Source: UBA935 sp031555615 (GTDB taxonomy: Bacteria; Bacillota; Clostridia; Lachnospirales; Lachnospiraceae). From it: DNA of 27,837 bases. The stretch lies in the NCBI GenBank assembly GCA_031555615.1, contig JAVBUF010000092.1, forward strand, positions 1-27,837, written 5' to 3'. This document shows, in pieces, positions 24,228 to 27,837 of the stretch. The position numbers and the translations under genes were made by a program. Under the pieces are notes generated by a model, which was not told the origin of the DNA, did no database searches, and saw only the letters and a list, made by a program, of their open reading frames with translations. The first letter of the stretch is position 1, and every line of letters begins with the position of its first letter.

Positions 24228-26022
24228 TTTTGCTTTCTTCCGATGCCACAATGGCGATCTGCAATTCATCCAACTGTTTCTGGTCTACCACATCGGGAGC
24301 ATTGCTCATCAGGCAGGAGGCATCCTTCACCTTGGGGAAGGCGATTACTTCTCTGATGGATTCGGCCTTCACCAGCAGCATCACCAGACGGTCCAATCCA
24401 TATGCCAGACCGGCATGAGGGGGCACTCCATATTTAAAAGCATCCAGCAGGAACCCGAAGCGATCCTGTGCCTCTTCTTTCTTTAAACCAAGAATGGCAA
24501 ACATTTTTTCCTGGATATCACTTTGGAAAATTCTCACCGAACCACCGCCTAACTCAGTACCGTTCAGGACGATATCATAAGCTTTGGCCCGCACCTTCCC
24601 AAGGTCGGTATCCAGTAAATGCAAATCCTCATCCATGGGCATGGTAAATGGATGGTGGACGGCCACATAGCGGTCTTCCTCTTCGCTGTACTCCAACAGA
24701 GGGAATTCGGTTACCCAAAGGAAATTAAACTGATTGTCATCAATAATCTCCATCTGTCTGGCCACTTCCAGGCGCAGCGCGCCCAGTACGCTCCAAACCA
24801 AAGCAGTCTTGTCAGCAGCAAACAAGAGCAGATCGCCTTTCTCTCCACCCATGGCTTCGACCAATGCTTCCAACTGTTCCTCGGTCATAAACTTGGCAAA
24901 AGAGGATTTATAGGTACCATCCGGCATGACACTTAAGTATGCCAGTCCTTTGGCACCATAACCCTTGGCAAATTCCACCAGGGCATCGATTTTCTTCCGG
25001 GGCATTTCAGCCTGTCCTTTGGCGTTGATCCCTCTGACCGAACCGCCATTCTCCAGGGCACCGGTAAAGACCGCAAATTCACAGCCCTTCACTACTTCTG
25101 AAACATCTGTCAGTTCCATCCCGAAACGAGTATCCGGCTTGTCCGAACCAAAACGGTTCATGGCATCAATCCAGGTCATCCGGGGAATCGGCAACGGAAT
25201 CTCCAAACCAATAGCATTTTTACAAACGGACTGTAATAACCGTTCATTCACTTCAATAACATCTTCCACATCCACAAAAGACATTTCCATATCCACCTGG
25301 GTAAACTCCGGCTGACGGTCAGCCCGCAGATCCTCATCCCGGAAGCACTTGGCAATCTGGAAATACCGGTCATATCCGGAACACATCAGCAACTGTTTAA
25401 ACAACTGGGGTGACTGGGGCAAAGCATAAAAGCTGCCCGGATGCACCCGGCTGGGAACCAGATAGTCCCTTGCCCCTTCCGGTGTGGATTTATTTAAAAT
25501 AGGGGTTTCGATTTCTAAAAATCCTTCTTCGGCCAGAAACGCCCGAATATCAGTTGCAATCTTGCTGCGCAGCATAATATTGCTTTGCAAATCGGGACGG
25601 CGCAGATCCAGAAAACGATATTTCAAGCGTAACTCTTCTTTTGTCTTGGAATCGGCTTCAATAGGAAAAGGCGGTGTTTCCGCTTCGGACAGAATCCGAA
25701 GTTCCTTCGCTCTGATTTCAATATCCCCGGTTTTCAGGTTCTCATTTACCGCACCGGAACGCTTTTCTACCGTTCCCACTACGGCAATTACAAATTCACT
25801 TCTTAATTTTTCCCCTTTTGCAAAATGCTCACTGCCGCAGTCTGCCTCTTCCAGAATAATCTGCAGCAATCCGCTGCGGTCACGCAAATCCACAAAGATA
25901 ATGCCGCCCTTATTCCGGTTTTTCTGGACCCATCCCATGACGGTTACTGTTTCACCGATATTTGCCGCAGATAATTCCGCACACCTGTGGGTCCTTTTTA
26001 ATCCCTTCATTGCTTCTGCCAT
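24220..26022 (-). CDS. aspS: Aspartyl-tRNA synthetase
   Basis: This 600-aa bacterial-type class IIb synthetase starts at ATG 26022, with GAGGAG at 8 nt. It has an N-terminal OB anticodon domain (TVMGWVQKNRNKGGIIFVDLRDRSG), motif 1 region (ATDIRAFLAEEGFLEIETP), motif 2 (FRDEDLRADRQPEFTQ), a GAD insertion (about 290-400) and motif 3 (GLAYGLDRLVMLL). At the place where discriminating enzymes have Leu and non-discriminating ones His in RRD(L/H)GG, this one has Lys38 (KNRNKGG). Its tRNA-Asn specificity therefore cannot be read directly. It follows hisS by 14 nt, an arrangement common in Firmicutes. Confidence 0.98.
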   Translation of the reverse strand: MAEAMKGLKRTHRCAELSAANIGETVTVMGWVQKNRNKGGIIFVDLRDRSGLLQIILEEADCGSEHFAKGEKLRSEFVIAVVGTVEKRSGAVNENLKTGDIEIRAKELRILSEAETPPFPIEADSKTKEELRLKYRFLDLRRPDLQSNIMLRSKIATDIRAFLAEEGFLEIETPILNKSTPEGARDYLVPSRVHPGSFYALPQSPQLFKQLLMCSGYDRYFQIAKCFRDEDLRADRQPEFTQVDMEMSFVDVEDVIEVNERLLQSVCKNAIGLEIPLPIPRMTWIDAMNRFGSDKPDTRFGMELTDVSEVVKGCEFAVFTGALENGGSVRGINAKGQAEMPRKKIDALVEFAKGYGAKGLAYLSVMPDGTYKSSFAKFMTEEQLEALVEAMGGEKGDLLLFAADKTALVWSVLGALRLEVARQMEIIDDNQFNFLWVTEFPLLEYSEEEDRYVAVHHPFTMPMDEDLHLLDTDLGKVRAKAYDIVLNGTELGGGSVRIFQSDIQEKMFAILGLKKEEAQDRFGFLLDAFKYGVPPHAGLAYGLDRLVMLLVKAESIREVIAFPKVKDASCLMSNAPDVVDQKQLDELQIAIVASEESKND

Positions 26023-26036
26023 AACTTTTTCTCCTC

Positions 26037-27296
26037 TTAATTTAACGGATTTACGTAGAACTCCACGAATTCTTCATATCCCTCTTTATTTAACTGTTCC
26101 TTCTGAAATTTTTTATTTTTGTTCATCCGGGCCACCAGCACCTGACACCCCTTTTGTCTTTCTTCCTGGGCCTGAGCGATAACCTTGCATAAATCTTCCG
26201 CTGCCAGACCTTTTTCCAGCAAATAAGCCTTTTTCGCCGGCTGCTCCGGAATCTGAAAGCCGCTTTCCATCAACAGCAGGATAATCCGTTCAAAACCGAT
26301 GGAAAAACCGCAGGCCGGAACGTCATTGCCGGTAAATTTACCCACCATCTTATCATAACGTCCGCCGCCGCCGCAGCTGCCGCCGAATTCCGGCATAGCC
26401 ACTTCAAAAATGGTTCCGGTGTAATAAGACATTCCCCGCACCAGCGTTGGATCAAAAAGAATTTCAAATTCAGCAGATTTGGTTCCCTGGACACTGTCTA
26501 TAATCTCCGCCAGTCCCTGTTCCACTTCCCTTTCCAGGATTCCCTGCAAAGTTTCCGCCAGATAGGCAATCCCATTTTCCGCTTTTCCGATTCCCACAAA
26601 TAAGTCCAGATACTTATCAATGCTCTCCTGAGTGAAGCCATTGGCAAGCAGTTCTTTGGCCACGCCTTCCAGGCCGATCTTATCCATCTTGTCCAGGGTA
26701 ATGAAAACGCTGTCATAAGCCTCTTCGGCAAACCCACTGTAGGCCGCCATGGCTTTTAATATCCTCCGGTCATTGATGCGGATCTGAAAATTCTTAAACC
26801 CGATTTTCCCCAAAGTGGTGGTGGTAGCCAGAATCAATTCTATTTCCGCCAGATTAGAGGGTTCTCCCAGAATATCAATATCACACTGCATAAACTGACG
26901 GTAACGTCCCCGCTGCGGCCGGTCGGCCCGCCAGACATTTCCCATCTGCAGGGATTTAAAAGGAGAAGGCAGTTCATTGGCATGATTGGCATAATACCGC
27001 ACCAGCGGAACGGTTAAATCATACCGCAAGCCGCCATCCACCAGATCATTTTCTTCTTTGACGGTTTCCAGATTCAGCTTTTCCCCCCGTTTTAATATTT
27101 TAAAAATCAGTTTTTCATTTTCTCCGCCCTGTTTGTTGCTGAGATTTTCAATATGCTCCACGCAAGGCGTTTCAATGGAAGTAAAGCCAAACTGACCGTA
27201 AGTTTCCTTGATAATACCAATCACATAATCCCTGATCTGCATTTCTGCCGGTAAAATATCTTTCATGCCGTTGACCGGCTTTTTGCTAAGTGCCAT
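26037..27296 (-). CDS. hisS: Histidyl-tRNA synthetase
   Basis: This 419-aa class IIa synthetase charges tRNA-His. Visible motifs are GMKDILPAE at the N-terminus, motif 1 region (FTSIETPCVEH), motif 2 (RYDLTVPLVRYYANH, then GNVWRADRPQRGRYRQFMQCDIDILG), the histidine loop LVRGMSYYTGTIFEVA (GMS in place of the commoner GLD), GGGGRYDKMV and motif 3 GFSIGFERI. The C-terminal anticodon domain covers about 330-419. It is slightly diverged from the standard HisRS but complete, and full-length synthetase is favoured over a HisZ-type paralogue because the catalytic Arg in the LVRG loop and motif 2 are kept. It is first in the four-gene operon. No T-box leader was found. Confidence 0.95.
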   Translation of the reverse strand: MALSKKPVNGMKDILPAEMQIRDYVIGIIKETYGQFGFTSIETPCVEHIENLSNKQGGENEKLIFKILKRGEKLNLETVKEENDLVDGGLRYDLTVPLVRYYANHANELPSPFKSLQMGNVWRADRPQRGRYRQFMQCDIDILGEPSNLAEIELILATTTTLGKIGFKNFQIRINDRRILKAMAAYSGFAEEAYDSVFITLDKMDKIGLEGVAKELLANGFTQESIDKYLDLFVGIGKAENGIAYLAETLQGILEREVEQGLAEIIDSVQGTKSAEFEILFDPTLVRGMSYYTGTIFEVAMPEFGGSCGGGGRYDKMVGKFTGNDVPACGFSIGFERIILLLMESGFQIPEQPAKKAYLLEKGLAAEDLCKVIAQAQEERQKGCQVLVARMNKNKKFQKEQLNKEGYEEFVEFYVNPLN

Positions 27297-27338
27297 AATT
27301 AAAACCTACCCTTTCAAATTTTACACATTCTTTCATAG

Positions 27339-27367
27339 ATTTTACACTTTTTTTCCATAATACTCAA
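27339..27367 (-). promoter_or_regulatory. Sigma-A promoter of the hisS operon
   Basis: On the minus strand, TTGAGT (27362-27367), a 17-nt spacer and TAAAAT (27339-27344). The -10 context GTGTAAAAT recurs about 22 nt downstream. The leader is only about 35 nt, too short for a T-box. Confidence 0.6.
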
Positions 27368-27401
27368 TAACATTTTTATTTTCTTTTTCACTAAAGTAGT
27401 T

Positions 27402-27407
27402 TATAAT
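27402..27407 (+). promoter_or_regulatory. Candidate -10 for the glycerol-1-phosphate dehydrogenase gene
   Basis: A perfect TATAAT lies 42 nt before ATG 27450. The -35 region is T-rich without a clear match. Confidence 0.4.
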
Positions 27408-27449
27408 TGACTATATTAAATAAAATTTATTGCGGAGGTTTGTAAGTCT

Positions 27450-27837
27450 ATGGATTTTTCACATTATCTGAATCAGGAAGTACACTGTTCCTGCGGGCAA
27501 AATCATCTTTGTCAGATTGACCATATCATCATCGCCAAACATGCATTGCAAGAGGTTCCCGGTTTAGTCACCAGCGGCGGATTCTCTCATATTTGTCTGG
27601 TAGCGGATACCAACACCCAGGCTGCCGCCGGAGATTGCTTAAGTACATATTTGACTGATGCCGGAATTCTCTTTTCTTCTATCCTTCTGCCGGCTGATGG
27701 TCTGCTTCCTGATGAATACGGTATCGGCAGTATTATCACCGCCCTGCCGGCGGGCTGCGATTTGCTGATTGCCGTAGGTTCCGGCACCATCAACGATCTA
27801 TGCCGCTTCGTCAGCTTTAAATTAGGCATCCCCTATT
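27450..27837 (+). CDS. sn-Glycerol-1-phosphate dehydrogenase-like protein (AraM type), 5' part only
   Basis: The gene is cut by the window edge after 129 codons. ATG 27450 is preceded by GGAGG (27434-27438). The visible part (MDFSHYLNQEVHCSCGQNH to LLIAVGSGTINDLCRFVSFKLGIPY) matches the N-terminal NAD(P)-binding half of the iron-type alcohol dehydrogenase superfamily. The GSGTINDLCR motif (110-119) is typical of glycerol-1-phosphate dehydrogenase (EgsA/AraM). The enzyme interconverts dihydroxyacetone phosphate and sn-glycerol 1-phosphate; in Bacillus AraM it feeds an archaeal-type ether lipid precursor. It diverges from hisS. The metal-ligand histidines would lie beyond the window. Confidence 0.88.
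   Translation, partial: MDFSHYLNQEVHCSCGQNHLCQIDHIIIAKHALQEVPGLVTSGGFSHICLVADTNTQAAAGDCLSTYLTDAGILFSSILLPADGLLPDEYGIGSIITALPAGCDLLIAVGSGTINDLCRFVSFKLGIPY

Noticed and set aside
25484..26182. Plus-strand open frame of 232 codons opposite aspS and hisS
   Set aside because: It spans the junction of two clear synthetase genes and has no recognisable protein features; it is a shadow frame.
27297..27449. T-box riboswitch before hisS
   Set aside because: The hisS promoter leaves a leader of only about 35 nt, with no T-box sequence or terminator hairpin.

Overview
The window looks like chromosome from a low-GC, motile, carbohydrate-degrading anaerobic member of the Clostridia, most likely Lachnospiraceae. 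This rests on gene content and style: AGGAGG ribosome sites, frequent TTG/GTG starts, a DUF5722 glycoside-hydrolase-like protein, a GH53 galactanase lipoprotein, a chemotaxis receptor, and a hisS-aspS pair. No rRNA, tRNA, CRISPR array, transposase or phage gene was seen.

Layout. (1) 1-2611, minus strand: a small unknown protein behind a very good sigma-28 (motility sigma) promoter, then a blaI-blaR1-type repressor/membrane-protease pair. The BlaR1-like protein lacks a penicillin-binding sensor domain. (2) 2708-7377: a secreted DUF5722 glycosidase-like protein, an AraC regulator, and a divergent GH53 endo-galactanase lipoprotein. This is a small plant-galactan module, and the blaI pair diverges from its first gene. 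(3) 7398-9623, minus: a chemotaxis receptor followed by a GNAT acetyltransferase. (4) 9746-14280, minus: histidine kinase, response regulator, ABC ATPase and ABC permease. Both promoters carry in-phase repeats suited to an OmpR-type regulator, and the kinase operon has a leader ending in a terminator-like hairpin. (5) 14313-15545, minus: TraX-type membrane protein and a flavin-binding PPOX-family protein, with a short upstream ORF that overlaps the traX start. (6) 15742-20504, minus: two large proteins of unknown function (685 and about 400 aa) and a membrane-anchored SH3b-SGNH hydrolase. The two unknown genes carry nearly identical 35-nt leader hairpins (33/35 bases) at almost the same distance (34 and 35 nt) from their start codons. 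(7) 20533-22192, plus: an NhaC-type antiporter. (8) 22200-27367, minus: hisS-aspS-PPTase-MATE operon. (9) 27402 to the end, plus: start of a glycerol-1-phosphate dehydrogenase gene cut by the window edge.

The most unusual material is the set of unknown proteins (127-687, 15742-17799, 17911-19113). They have no signal peptide or transmembrane segment. One sits behind a sigma-28 promoter, another has a sigma-28-like -10 box, and two share a duplicated leader RNA hairpin. I infer, without proof, that they belong to the motility or surface-export regulon.
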